64,000 nucleotides of DNA from Deuterostichococcus epilithicus (taxonomy: Eukaryota > Chlorophyta > Trebouxiophyceae > Prasiolales > Stichococcaceae), in NCBI GenBank assembly GCA_033439295.1, contig JAVTLE010000013.1, positions 2,542,001 to 2,606,000 of the forward strand, read 5' to 3'. Shown here piece by piece: positions 35,477 through 47,168 of the stretch (positions within the stretch are counted from its first letter, which is position 1; every line of letters begins with the position of its first letter). The notes under the pieces were generated by a model. That model saw only the letters and a list, made by a program, of their open reading frames with translations. It had not been told where the DNA came from and made no database searches. The position numbers and the translations under genes were made by a program.

Positions 35477-38400
35477 TCACAACACCCTTGCGGCGCCCAT
35501 CGCGAGGCACAGCGCCAGCAGCAGCGCCAGCGTGGGCGTGCTGGCGGCCGGCGCCGCCGCCTGCGGTGCCGGCGCCNGGNCGGCCGCAGGGGAGCTGCCG
35601 CTGCTGCCGCCGCCGCTGCTGCTGTTGCCGCTGCTGCCGCCCCCGCCACTGCTGCCGCTGGAGGGCGCAGAGCTCGCCATTGCGCTCTCGGCGGCAAAGC
35701 CGCCACCCGTCGTCGTGTTGGCGAGCGCCTTTGCCTGCGAGACGTGCAAGTCGATTCAGCCTCAGGTCAATAGCATGGCGCCGCTGGCGTCGCTGCCGTC
35801 ATCGCTGCTGCTGCTGCCGCCGCCCACCGCCGCCGCTGCTGCGGCTGCGAGTGATCTGCCAATTGTCCGCATGCCGCTCCACTGGAAGCTCGTGACCTGC
35901 CAGCTTTGAGCCCGCCAATGCTCAAGTGCATCGATCGGGAGGGCAGGTGGCAGCAGCAGCGCACCAGGTCGGTTGGCGGCGTGGTGTAGGGCGTCCGGTA
36001 CACATTGGCCTCGTAGATGCGGCAGTTGTGGTCGTTCCAGTTGAGCCGTGAGAAATCCGTTTCTGGCCGGGTCTGCGCATGGGCAGCGTCGAGTGTCTGA
36101 CATCCAAGCGCCCATCGAGCATCAAGGCATGACAGCGCATGCTGCGGGGCAAGCCAAGCGCCGGAAGACCCTTTGCCTTGTGAACGGCCCATCAAGGGTC
36201 ATCCTTCATGCGCAAGTGCCGGAATCACCTCCAAGATGACGGTGTCGTTCTCGGGGATCCAGCGGCCTGTGCGGGCCACGAGACAGACCCTCAGCATGCC
36301 GGCAGCAGTTCCACGTGAGGCATGCAGCAACACAACGCCGCAGGTAATGCGGCCACGAATTGGTGGAGCTTTGATGCTTGCCCGTGCACCGAAATGGGGG
36401 CTGACAGTACGTAAGGGAAGCTGCAAAGGAAGGGCGGTCAGACATTGTCAGGGTGCAAAACTGCGCACCATAGTCCACAGAGGCATAGTTGTCAAGCGGC
36501 GGCAGCGCGGGCACGATGTCCAGTGCGTGCACCACCCGGTTCTGCCGCCCCACCAGCAGCTTGTAGAGCTGCGCGGCAGCGCGACAGGGCAGTGACGCTG
36601 CCGCATGACTCGGGCTCACCCTCAGAGACTCGACTGATGCAGATGCACCAGTCCAGCGCACCGTGAAAGCAGTGGTGCGGGGCCTGTCAGCTGAACAGGA
36701 CATGGCTCGAAGGCTCGAGGCCCCTCCAGGAAGCAGACTGGACAAATCGCACGGCAGGCCGCAAAGGCAGAGTGCTGATCGTATTGAGGGAGGGGGGGGG
36801 CTTTGTGGTCACCGCCGGGCGACAAAGCGAACCAATGGAGGTGCGATCACCTCTGCAAACTGGGCGTTGCCGGGCATGGGCGAGCCGAAGGTGACGACCT
36901 GCACGTCGGCGGCGGGCCACTGCAGCGATGCCCAGACGCCGGCGATGGCGGCGACCCCCGCGCCCAGGCTGTGGCCGCTGACCTTCACGAGCGTCGGCTG
37001 CTGGTTGCCTGCCCGGTGCGCAGCGGTTTAGTGTTCAGAGTCTCATCGGTGGAAATGGAGCAACTGGCATGCCTGGCGCCACGAGATGCCAACAAAACCT
37101 GCAAACGTCCCAGGGCTACCATAGCGCAGCCGCGCCCGCCGACTCAGAGCCGGAAGGGGCAGAAGAGAGCTCAGTCCAACTGCCCGTCATCAGCCGCATG
37201 GAAGGGCGATGTGCGCACCTGACAGCCTGTACAAGACGGCAGAGATGTTCTGGCTTTGTGTCGCCGCGTTTTCGGTGACAGACTGGAAGGATTGTAGGAA
37301 GCCCTGCGGGTCAGCACGCACTCGGTCAGGAGCCAGAGTCACCTCATGCTGGAGTGCACCTCGGTTGAAGCTGGAGTGCACCTCGGTTTCTGACCTCTGA
37401 GCCCGGTCATGTCCCATCCAGGTTTCAATTTCCAGCAGGGATACAGGACAGCACATCTGTGACTCGGGGACCACGGGCGTCGAGGACACACACCACAATG
37501 GCTTATCAGAACACACCGTGTGCAGCTGCACATCCGGGAAAAACTGATCGAGCGCGGTCTTCGTGTCGGCGTCATTGAGGGCGACCTTAAAGTCCTGCGC
37601 TTGCAAATGACACTTGCTCAGCAGCGGCGCAGACCGGGCCCCTGATGCAGCCCCATCCGCACCTGTGTTGGACCCGGTCCAAGAGATGCCGCACACATGG
37701 TACACCAGCAGCACGACCCGCTGAGCGCGTCACATGCATGTGTTGAGTTCCTCACTGCGCACCGTGATCCAGTCCTCGCGGGAGGAGCTGCCCTGGAAGA
37801 CGATCGAGGCGGTCTTGGTGGTGTCGTTCCAGGCCACCGCCAGCTTCGTGCCGGTGCCGTTGACAGGGCCTGCACGAACGGGCGGGGCAGGCGTCAGCAG
37901 CTGCAGCGTCGCCCGGAACGAGCAGGCGCTCTGTGCAGCATCCGGCGATGTTGCTGTTGGCGGCAACTGGTCGACCGCAACTGTACGACCAGGCGATTGC
38001 TTGGTAGCAGGGGCTGAATTTCTGATGCACCCACCTATGGTGACGCTGCCCGGCGCGATGGTGCCTGTGCCATTGTTGTAGACGTTGCAAGAGGCTGCAT
38101 TTGGAAACGACAACACCTGAACTTCCTGAGTAACGAGATGCAGTGGTGTGCGAGGTTTAGGGACTGTATGGCATGTTGCAAGTCGTTGCAGCTAGGGCAG
38201 AGTCAGTATGCCGCAGTGTGAATGAGCAGAGCTGCGTCTGTCACCTGTTGCCAGCGGCCGGATCTGCACACAGCAGGCGCATTGGCAACCTCAGCACAGG
38301 GAGTGAGGAGTGTCATCAGACTGAAATGAGGTTTCTGCCCAGCAATGTCACTATGTCTTCCCAATTGCAGCTCGCATTCGCCCAGTTACACCACGAGCCG

Positions 38401-41354
38401 CCCAGTCTGCGAGTCGTCCGCGCGACAGCAGCAGCGTCGCGCAGAGGGTTCACCTTGCACAGCAGCGGCGGGCAGCCGGTGGCGTTTGCTCGCGCTGCGG
38501 CGGCTTCAGACTCTGCAGTTGCGTCCAGCGCTGACCCCTCATCGCCCCGGAAAGCGTACGACCTGCAGCGGAGCATTCAACGCTCCTTGATACATGGCCT
38601 GTGCGACTGATTCAGCATGTCTGCTCGGAGCTGGCCCGTGCTTTTGAGTAATCAGAGGACCTTCGACCACTTGGGTGTGCGCTGCACGCTCCCAAAGCCA
38701 AGCTTGTGGAGCGTCCATGCGTGTCGGTGGCTACGCGCGAAGCGGGTGGGATCGCCAGATCGACTGTTGTTGTGACGAATTATGCACCTCAGTTGCAGGG
38801 GACACCGACGACTGTCCTCTGTTGGCGCTGCAGGTTCGTCACCGCTGGAGCTGGCACTTTGAGAGTTCAGGGCGCACTTTACGGTGTCCAGGATGTCGCC
38901 AAAATTCTCGGCGGCGCCCACGAGAGTTTGGACTGTGCTTTTGACGTCGTTAAAGAAGCCGCTGATGCCGCCGCTGTCGCTGTCTGCGGGAGTGAAGCAC
39001 GGTGGTTGGCTGCCAGCCAGGCGGCGGGTGCGCATGATAGCGAGAAATGGCAGCTTCATCGCTTTGAGCGGCATGCCATGTGTCGAGCATAGCTGCACTC
39101 CTGAAGGTTTTTCACCAACCTGATCGTGCTCGTTCGGCTCACGAGACACGTCAGGCACATGCAACAGCACACGCACACAGCAGGAATGCGGCAAACGGTG
39201 CACTGTCTTCTCTTGAAAGGCATCTAGGAGGAAGTCGTCAAACCTGACGACGTGTCGGTGGAGTTGGATATCGTAGTGTCTCCAGAGGTAGCATTGTAGT
39301 ACTCTTCAATGGCCGACACATACTGCTCGAAGGAGTTGGGGACTAGGCTAATGTTTTCCTGCAGCAGCCCAGCACATTGTCAGGCGACAGAAAGATTTGA
39401 GTCTACCAGTGGCTCAGCGCAGGCGCAGGAAGCGGTTTGCTGCAGCGACAGGCAGGAGCAACTTCCATCCACCGAATCCGAAACGAATCAGCATACGGCC
39501 TGGGACATTGAAGTGGAGGTGACAAGCGAGCTGAGCGCGCCTGGGTGACGGTGTCATTAAGCACTCGCAGTTCGTCCGTCGGCACGAGGCCATTGGCGAG
39601 CGTGGCGTTTGTCACGTTGAGGTGCGTGCTGGTCGTCCAGAGGTACGACAGGTCGACCAGCTGCTGGAAGGCGAACGCAAACTGCACGTTGCCCACCTGC
39701 AGGGAGCAGGCAGACCGCTCAGGCGTCAGCACCTTGGTGGCTTCTGCTGCTCTGTGCATCACCCCAGTGGAAGAGCCGCCTTCCATGGTGGGGACCTGGC
39801 AGACGCTTGCAGACTGCTGCAATGTCAGTTGCACAGTGGTGCAGCTGCTTCAACCCGCTGATAAGCCATGCACAAGCCGATCGCCACCCTGAAGCAGCCA
39901 GTAATTCTGAAGTAAAGGCTGCGCAGAAGACGCACCACGGGCGCGCCATACACGATGGTCCGGATTTGGGCTGCAGGATATGTGACTGCCGCCCACACGC
40001 CGCACAGCTCAGCCATCGCGCCGCCATTGCCGTAGCCTGTGCACAGAATGCGCCGCGGCTCCTGCAGCCATGCGAGACATGCGCTGATGCAAGCACAGCT
40101 GGCCAATTTCAGGTAACAGGCCCTTGGGCCTGCAGCTGCCGTGCGTCCCAACGTACTGCTTCTTAACAGGCCAGCGCGAGTATCGGTGATATCGAAGAGG
40201 ACGCACCGCAGCTGGCTGTCATTCAAGCGAGGTTTTGTGCGAGATGCCGACGAGGCGGACGCTCGATCGACGGCGCCACAAACGGCAAGGGAAACGAATG
40301 GGCTTGCGGCTGGCCGTGCACAACGGCCCTCTGCGTGTAGCTGCGAGACATCTGCAGTGTAGATCCCTCTCAGCTGTGCTCACCGTGCCCGACGACAGGT
40401 TGGCGATCAGCTGCGTCAGGTTCTGCCCGCCGCCGGCGTCACTCAGCAGGCTGAGGAAGGGATCCGTGGCCGCCGGCGAGGCATATGCACCGGCGAAGTT
40501 GCCCTGCAGAAAGGGCAGGACCGACTGCGGCGCAAAACCCGCCTCCGTGTTGTTCACCGCCAGACTGGACTCGTTTGCCTGCGGCAGGGCCAGAGGTGGT
40601 GATGAGCGGCTGACAGATCAGTGGAGGGGTGAAACAGTGCGCAAGTGCGGCAGGCGGTAATCGATGCAGTCTCGACGGTGCAGAAGGCTGCACACAATTT
40701 TTCTGCTGCGTTGCATGGTCAGGCTATGCAATGTATAGGCCCAGCTGTTGGCGGGAGGCGCTCACATAGAAGGCGATGACCGCGGTGGCGGAGGCATTCT
40801 GCCAGGAGACGAGCACCGGCCCGGTGGAGATCTGCTCCAGGACCGAAGGCTCTGTGAAAGTCATGGCGGTGGCGTCAGACTTCTTCGTGCACATCAGCAA
40901 GAAACGATGCTGATGCAAAGCACTGGTGTACACCACCGCCAGCATGGCGCACGGTAGTGGAGGTCTGAGCAGGTGCCTGGACGGTCGAGCGTGCGAGTGC
41001 GCGAGGTTTGCATACTCTGCCACCGTCACTTCATGCATGCATCGAGCCAGTCTCACCCTCAGGGAGCGCCATTGCCTGTGCTCGAGCAATGAACAACGCG
41101 GCCTCTACGTTCTTCATGGTCACCGGACGTCCGGGTCCAGTCACTGAACCGAGAAGGCTTGTCAGCTGTGTCACGAGTGGAGCTGAGGATGCCGCTGGGG
41201 GCGGTGTCGCCTGTGCCAGGTGGCGTCTTGCTGCTGAGAGGTCCGCACCGGACACTACGGCCGACCCCGCCGCCAAGCGCGAGCAGCGAGCCTCGCTGTG
41301 ACACAAGACAAGCACAAGAACCATGGACGCAATTACCCTGCTGCGCCCCATCAT
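35477..41354 (-). CDS. Secreted class-3 lipase C, two lipase modules, GPI-anchor-like C-terminus
   Basis: This is the first-transcribed end of the lipase array. The start at 41354 (MMGRSRVIASMVLVLVL) opens a signal peptide. Module 1 holds GPGRPVTMKNVEAALFIARA (near 41120), GPVLVSWQNASATAVIAF (near 40800), RILCTGYGNGGAMAELCGVW (near 40045; Gly instead of Ser at 40029-40031) and FQQLVDLSYLW (near 39660). A spacer GISGFFNDVKSTVQTLVGAA lies near 38950. Module 2 holds ASIVFQGSSSREDW (near 37800), KVSGHSLGAGVAAIAGVWAS with Ser at 36968-36970, VVHALDIVPALPPLDNY (near 36510) and NWNDHNCRIYEANVYRTPYT with His at 36028-36030. The last exon begins AKALANTTTGGG, continues through a Ser/Gly linker with two ambiguous bases (35577, 35580), and ends TPTLALLLALCLAMGAARVL, typical of a GPI-attachment signal. 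A cell-surface lipase is inferred. Confidence 0.83.
37348..37388. repeat. 22-nt-period tandem duplication in an intron of lipase C
   Basis: GCTGGAGTGCACCTCGGTT appears at 37348 and again at 37370. It lies in intronic sequence between module 2 exons. Confidence 0.7.
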
Positions 41355-41974
41355 TCTGCGACGTTGCTGTCAGGAGATCGGACGGGCGTCTCACAGGTGC
41401 AGCCCCTGTACAGCCAGCAATGCGCAGCACGTCACTCGGCAACGGCTCCCGGTAGCTGATAACGAACTAGCTTGAGCACCGCGACCTGAAATGTGCGAGA
41501 ATGGCTGAGCAGTAGCCCATATCATGCAAGCATGACAAACCGTCACCCCCCAAAATCCGTAATCATAACCCTGCGGAGACCTACGGTGATCTACGATGAG
41601 TGGATGGTGACTATGGGTACAGATACGGTGGACCCCTGAAGGCGGTTTGTCCGGCGGTGGGTGAGAGATGATTGCCCGCCAGGAACTTGCCAGTCACCAC
41701 AACCATTTCTTCAGCGCCGACAGTTGAGCTGCAAGGCTGCTCTGCTGCCAGTGTGCCCAGGGGGTATCCGGATGCTGGCGCGGCGTGCCCGTTAGGCCGT
41801 GGGGTAGTGTGCCATCGCCACAGACGGGGTTCATCGACAGACACATGAAACAAGTCTCTGCCAGGCCCACGTCAACATGCACATGGGCTCTGTCTTATAC
41901 GTCTAAAGCCATAGGACACACACAGCGCCAAGCAAGAACGAAACCGCCAAACGATCTGAGAATTCCACTATCGC
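41355..41974. other. Spacer between lipase C and the F-box/LRR gene
   Basis: The lipase C promoter region and the 3' flank of the LRR gene share this stretch. It is less GC-rich than the exons. No exon or clear regulatory motif was identified. Confidence 0.35.
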
Positions 41975-44900
41975 CTACAAGCTACTCCTCGTCTTGTCAC
42001 GCAGGAAGTCGACAAGATCCACCTGGATCTCTCGCCCCTGCTGGCAGCCTGCTGCCCTGAGACGCAGCATCGCCTCCGCGGAGACGCCGACGCACGAGAA
42101 GACAGACCAGCGGTCCAGCTGCCGCAGGCCCAGCAGCCAGGGCAGGCACGCGTCCGTGAGCCGGGGCATGTCGGACATGACGGGACACATCGAGCGAGCG
42201 CAGCGCCTGGAAACGGCCGGCCGCGATGCCCAGAACGGCCGCATCGGTCACACGCGTTTCCCCCAGCCCGCTGCCGCTGATGCTGAGGCTCAGCAGTTCG
42301 TGCGGCCCGTGGCAAGCAGACACCAGGTCCAGCACATCACCGTCCTCCAGGTTCAGCGGCGCCACACCGGGGAGGTCCACCTGCAGCAAAGTTTTGCTTG
42401 CGCTTTTGCTGGCAAACGTGCTGTAGGGCTGACCGAGACATGTTGTCGCAGGACCTGCCGATGATGAGCCACTACAGAGCCCTTAGCGTCGGGTAGCACC
42501 CCATTCTCATGGCAGGTCGACATAGAGGCACAGCAGCCGGCAGTCTCTATGCAGCGACCAGGTCGCAGGCTCGCAGCCGTACCTGCAAGTCGTCAATGAT
42601 AACAAGCTTCGTGAGGCTCGACGGCAGCGCGGCCGACACGGCGGCAAGCGGCTGCTGCCCGGCCATGCGGTGCAGGTCTCGCAGCTCGAGGTCGCGCAGG
42701 AGCGTCAGGCTGCGCAGGTGGCGCAGCGTCCCGGCCTGCGTGCCGGTGCACCGGTCGAGACACAGCTGCCGTAGGCCTGGCGGCAAATCAGAAACCCACG
42801 CGCCAGTGAGCTTGTGGCAGCCCTCGATGTACAGCACCTGCAGCAAGAAGCCATTATGGGGCTAGGTGAATGAGATGCATAATGAAGATGGACGAAGGCT
42901 CTGGACAATGCAGATGGGCAAAGGTCGTGCATGCAGCCAGAACAAGTGGCTTGCGATGCAGCGGCATGTACTATCGACCGCTGCCAGGGCAAAGCCTGCA
43001 GCAATGCCACACACCAGCATGTGCGGCAGCTGTGGCAGCACGGCTGCCAGCTGTGTGTCTGAGATGTCCATCTCGCAGATGCGCAGCATCCTGCGCAAGT
43101 GGCGGAAATCAATGACGTCAAAAATATGTGTCAATGTTGTCGACACTATCTCACTTCACGATTGGTCAGTGTCTGGTCTGGCACACAGGTTTGGCACACG
43201 CAAGCACGTTGAGTGGCTGCTCCTGTATGTGTGCTCTGATGGCAATGAGTGCAGCTAGTCAAGGTGCACCACCTGAGGTGCCCCATCAGCTGCCGCATGC
43301 TGATGGCACAGAGCTGGACACTCCAGCGGTCGCCGCAGAAGTCGGCAGGTGTGCCGGCAGCCGTGCTGAGGGAGTTGCCGCAGGTCAGGCTGGTCAGCAC
43401 ACGGGCGCCGCGGGCTGCGGCGAGGCTGCTGGCGGCATCGAGACAGAGACCGGGCACAGTGAGCTCGCGCAGGAGGCGCTTGCAGTCGTGCAGAGTTGCT
43501 AGGGCCTCGGGGCTGACCTGCAGCCAACCAACCGCCACTTGGCATGAATGTGTGCAGCTGGCGCCTGTAACAGCAGCTACATACATGCTGCAAGTTGCCT
43601 GCACTGGTCCGAAGCTTTTTCTCCCATACAATTTTATCCCCGCATGATAGACTTGCAGTGAACTGTTTGTCTCGGGGATCGCGGCTGAGTTTGTCAGCAA
43701 TGCATGCAACTGTCAGCAATGCATGCAAGAAGGAAAGGACGCCTCGCCTCGCTGCTTGACGCCGGTAGGTGCAGAGAGGTCAGCAGCTTCAGCGCGGACA
43801 GGTGGCGCATCTCGCCGTCGCTGGTGTCCACGAGGAAGCGCAGCTGCAGGCTGCGCAGCGCGGTCAGGCGGCAGGTGAAGCCGAGGCCGGGCAACGGGCT
43901 GCTTCGGCCAGAGTAGTCGATGGGGCCGGTGTCGTGGTGCCCGATGCGCAGGCTGGTCAGCCGGACCATGCCGCTGAGGACCGCCAGCTCCGCCTGTGTG
44001 GGGGCCTGTGCATGCAGCGGGCGGCAACTCCTAACAAAGGGATTGCCTTTGATTATAAATCAGTCATTAGCCGAATCTTCCTTCAGAGCATCTGCACTTA
44101 GCACACGAGCTCCAGTACGGCCGCCGGGCGGTCTAGTCGTCGCATGCGGGAAATGCATTTGAAGGTGGCGGGTACTGATGTGTGCCTCATGGTACTTGCG
44201 GATGTTGAGGAACTCGAGGGTGTCCGCCAGGTGAGTGATGTTCGCCAGCTGCAGGCCCAGCGCCAAGCCGCGAGCCGGTCCGCCCTGCATCACAGTGTCC
44301 ACCGAATGACCTGCTGCCGAAAGGTGGACTTGCGTGCCTGAATGGTCCTGGGTATGGCAACACCACGTGATGCGTCAGTGGGCGATGAAGCAAGCTGGTG
44401 TGCAGCTAGCACACGGGGAGCGTGAGACGCAGGCGGAGGTGGTGTCCGAAAGTACCAACCTGTGCATCCATATTGAGGCCCAGGCTGCGGCAGACGCGCA
44501 GGCTGGCCAGCACCAGCGCGGCACCGCCATCTGGCTGGTCGCTGGAGAATCGGCCGCCGGTTTCGTAAGTGTCCGAATCCCATTTCAGCTCCGTCAGTCG
44601 GGCCAGCACCGGTCGCATCGCCTCTGCGACATCGTGGATCACCGGCCCGATCATGGTCAGCGCCTGCAGAGCCGACAGCGCCGGCTCGGCATTGCGCCAG
44701 ACTGTCAGCTTGAGCTGGAATTCCTGCTGGCACAGGAAGCGGGCAGAGGCCATGTGCGGCAGGCGCCCGACCGCCCGCATGAGGTTCTGGATGTTGTTGG
44801 TGTTCCAGTTGGGGTTGGTCGCGGGGTCCACGTTGAATGTCTCGTGGTAGATCTGGCTGAAGCGGACAGCCTGCAGAATGTTTCTGGGAGGTTGTCCAAC

Positions 44901-46434
44901 AATGTTGCTTTTGGAAGGGGCTTGTTTGGAGGTTTTGAAGTTTTAGTTTCGAAGCTCAACGCCTCTGAGAGTGCCTGCGCATCAGTCACGATGATTGATA
45001 GTCTGATACGACGACAGCCATGACAGGGCAATGCCTGCACATGCGCCAGCAAGCACACTCACCGTCAGGGACGCAGGAGTCTGCAGCCAGCCGATGCAGG
45101 GGTCCTCGGTGGGGACCTCGTGCGGCGGCAGCTTGGCTGCACAGTACTGCATGTGCAGCTCCCGCAGCAAGGTCAGGCGCGCGAAGCCGCACAGCGCGTC
45201 CTCAGCTTGCGGAAGCAACCGCAGTGTGCAGGAGGTGCCCCGGGACTTGGCGTCGTGCCACAGCCGCATGCTAAGCGACTGCAGGTGGGGCAGCCCGGCG
45301 GCCACTGCGGCGGCGACGTCGCCGGCAAGCTTTAAGTCAAGCTGTGTCAGGTGCGTCAGCGCCGTCAACGCCAGCGCTTCTGCATTAAGCAAGCCGAAGA
45401 ACGCACTCAGTTTATAATGAGACGAGCTTCAGCCCTCAACTCAATCAGCTCGAGCAAGACGGCCGGTAACGAAGCACATCCTCTGTGCGTGACGAGCCTC
45501 TTCCTCGGAATCCCTCGCACAAGTGCGCTGCACCGAGCTTGCAAAGATTCATGGGAGCCACACCTGCGCCCAGCAGTCCCGGCAGCGGTCGGCCAGTCGA
45601 CAGCGACTGCAGGCCAGTCAGGTGCAGGACGGCATGCACGAAGTCGACCGTCAGGCCAGGGTGGAAAACAGTCCCTAGAACCGTGAGTGCTGTCAGACTA
45701 GTCAGGGCAAACATCGGATCGAAGTCCACGGGGAAGCTCTCGGCGTTGATGGATCTGCGCACAATCACGGTCGAAATGCAAGCAGGTTTCTCACGCCGTA
45801 CAACACATGGGTGGCTGGCTTGCAAGCCAGCACACAGTTGTGTGGAGATCATGCCTCTGGATGCAGGCAGCAGGCATACGGTGCTGAGAATGACGGTGCA
45901 TTCAGCGTTACTGCAACGTCAGACATGCTTCGAAAATGGCAGCAGACAGTCAGACCCAGCCATTCAGGCGAACCGCACGGCAGCTCCAAGAAGTGCAGGC
46001 GGCTGGTCGCATCCGCCAGCAGCTGAAACCGAAATGCCTCTACATTCTGCTCGATCGAGATATGTGTGGCACCTGCGGATGCGCCAAGCAGCCACAGCTG
46101 CAGCAGCAAAGGTATGCCCTCTCGGCAGCGAAGATCACGCTGCCAAAATTGCCCAAGGATCTCCTGCTTTGATCGATTGAAAATGCAGGCCGCCGGCACT
46201 GGCAGACACACATGCGGAGAGTTCACCACGCGACCAGGCGAGTGTTTTGCGCAGCTCATCCGCGCTCAGGTGGCTGCGCAAGACCAGGCGTGGGAGGCAG
46301 CGGCCGACAATGTCTCGCAGCTTTCTGCAGCAGGCCCGCAGGTCAGCCGCCGCCAGATTGCCCGCATTATTATCTATTTGTACGATAATTTCGTCGGGCA
46401 GAGCGGCCAGCAGAGGAGAAGGCCGACACGCCAT
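41975..46434 (-). CDS. F-box-like / leucine-rich-repeat protein
   Basis: The start at 46434 (MACRPSPLLAALPDEIIVQI) is followed by AADLRACCRKLRDIVGRCLP, which has the F-box pattern 'LP.E....I.......DL.....CR..R'. Later exons carry leucine-rich repeats: MFALTSLTALTVLG (near 45710), ALTALTHLTQLDLKLAGDVA (near 45370), FARLTLLRELHMQYCAAKLP (near 45180), LANITHLADTLEFLNIRKYH (near 44240), MVRLTSLRIG (near 43965), LTALRSLQLRFLVDT (near 43870), SALKLLTSLHLPA (near 43790), LYIEGCHKLTGAWVSDLPPG (near 42830), LRHLRSLTLLRDLELRDLHR (near 42720), GRFQALRSLDVSRH (near 42220) and DACLPWLLGLRQL (near 42150). It stops at 41975-41977. F-box/LRR proteins usually select substrates for SCF ubiquitin ligases; that role is inferred. 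The LRRs are irregular, as is common in algal members. Confidence 0.72.
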
Positions 46435-47126
46435 GTCACCCGCACTTGCTGCTGACGAAGGCCAAAAGGCTGCGTTGTCGGATGTGCAACGAAGTCAGCA
46501 CCACGACAGATGGGATGCTACTATGCATGCCATGCAGTGCGAGGTAGCAGATCAATCAGCATATGGTCTGCTGCCTGCCATCGAACACAGTCCGACGCGC
46601 CAGAGGACGGAGGTCATGTGAGCGAAGTTCGATCATCTTGCAAATTTTACGTACCCCTTAATCCACGTGTGGCAATTCGGCGCCTGTTTTCCCGCCGATC
46701 GAGCCCGTGCAACTTCAGTCATCCACTTCAAAGGACAATAATCCAAATCAGTTCCGAAAGGTTCCTTGATTAAACAGCAAGCAAGCACACACCGAGTCAC
46801 TCACTAAAGATCAATTGGAGTCAACCACAAATCGCCCATGCTGCTTCAAACTCCGCTGCCCGCTGCGGCATGCTGGGGGCAGTGATATCAAAGCACGTAG
46901 TCCTGGCCTCCAGGAGACTATTAGCAGCACACTCATCACAGAAAAGATATACCAACAACCCCATCAACTGACGGCGCTGCTTGGCGGCCACTGATGCCAG
47001 AGAAGCCATTGCGCAAGTACACAGCAGCCGAACTCGTGTTGCAGTGAGCTGCTTCTTGCTTTACAAGCGATGGCAACTTTACATCAAAACGAGGGGCTGA
47101 GAAGCCACGAGCTGGTGAAGCGCTAA
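46435..47126. other. Spacer between F-box/LRR and CBM48 genes
   Basis: This is a relatively AT-richer stretch with no recognised exon. It contains the F-box/LRR promoter and the 3' end of the CBM48 gene. Confidence 0.4.
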
Positions 47127-47131
47127 TTACA
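47127..47131 (-). terminator. TGTAA motif (minus strand) after the CBM48 gene
   Basis: TTACA on the plus strand lies 38 nt past the CBM48 gene stop at 47169 in transcription direction, a usual place for a chlorophyte poly(A) signal. Confidence 0.45.
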
Positions 47132-47168
47132 ACTCATTTACTCTACTGCACGTGGACGTGGCCACCAC

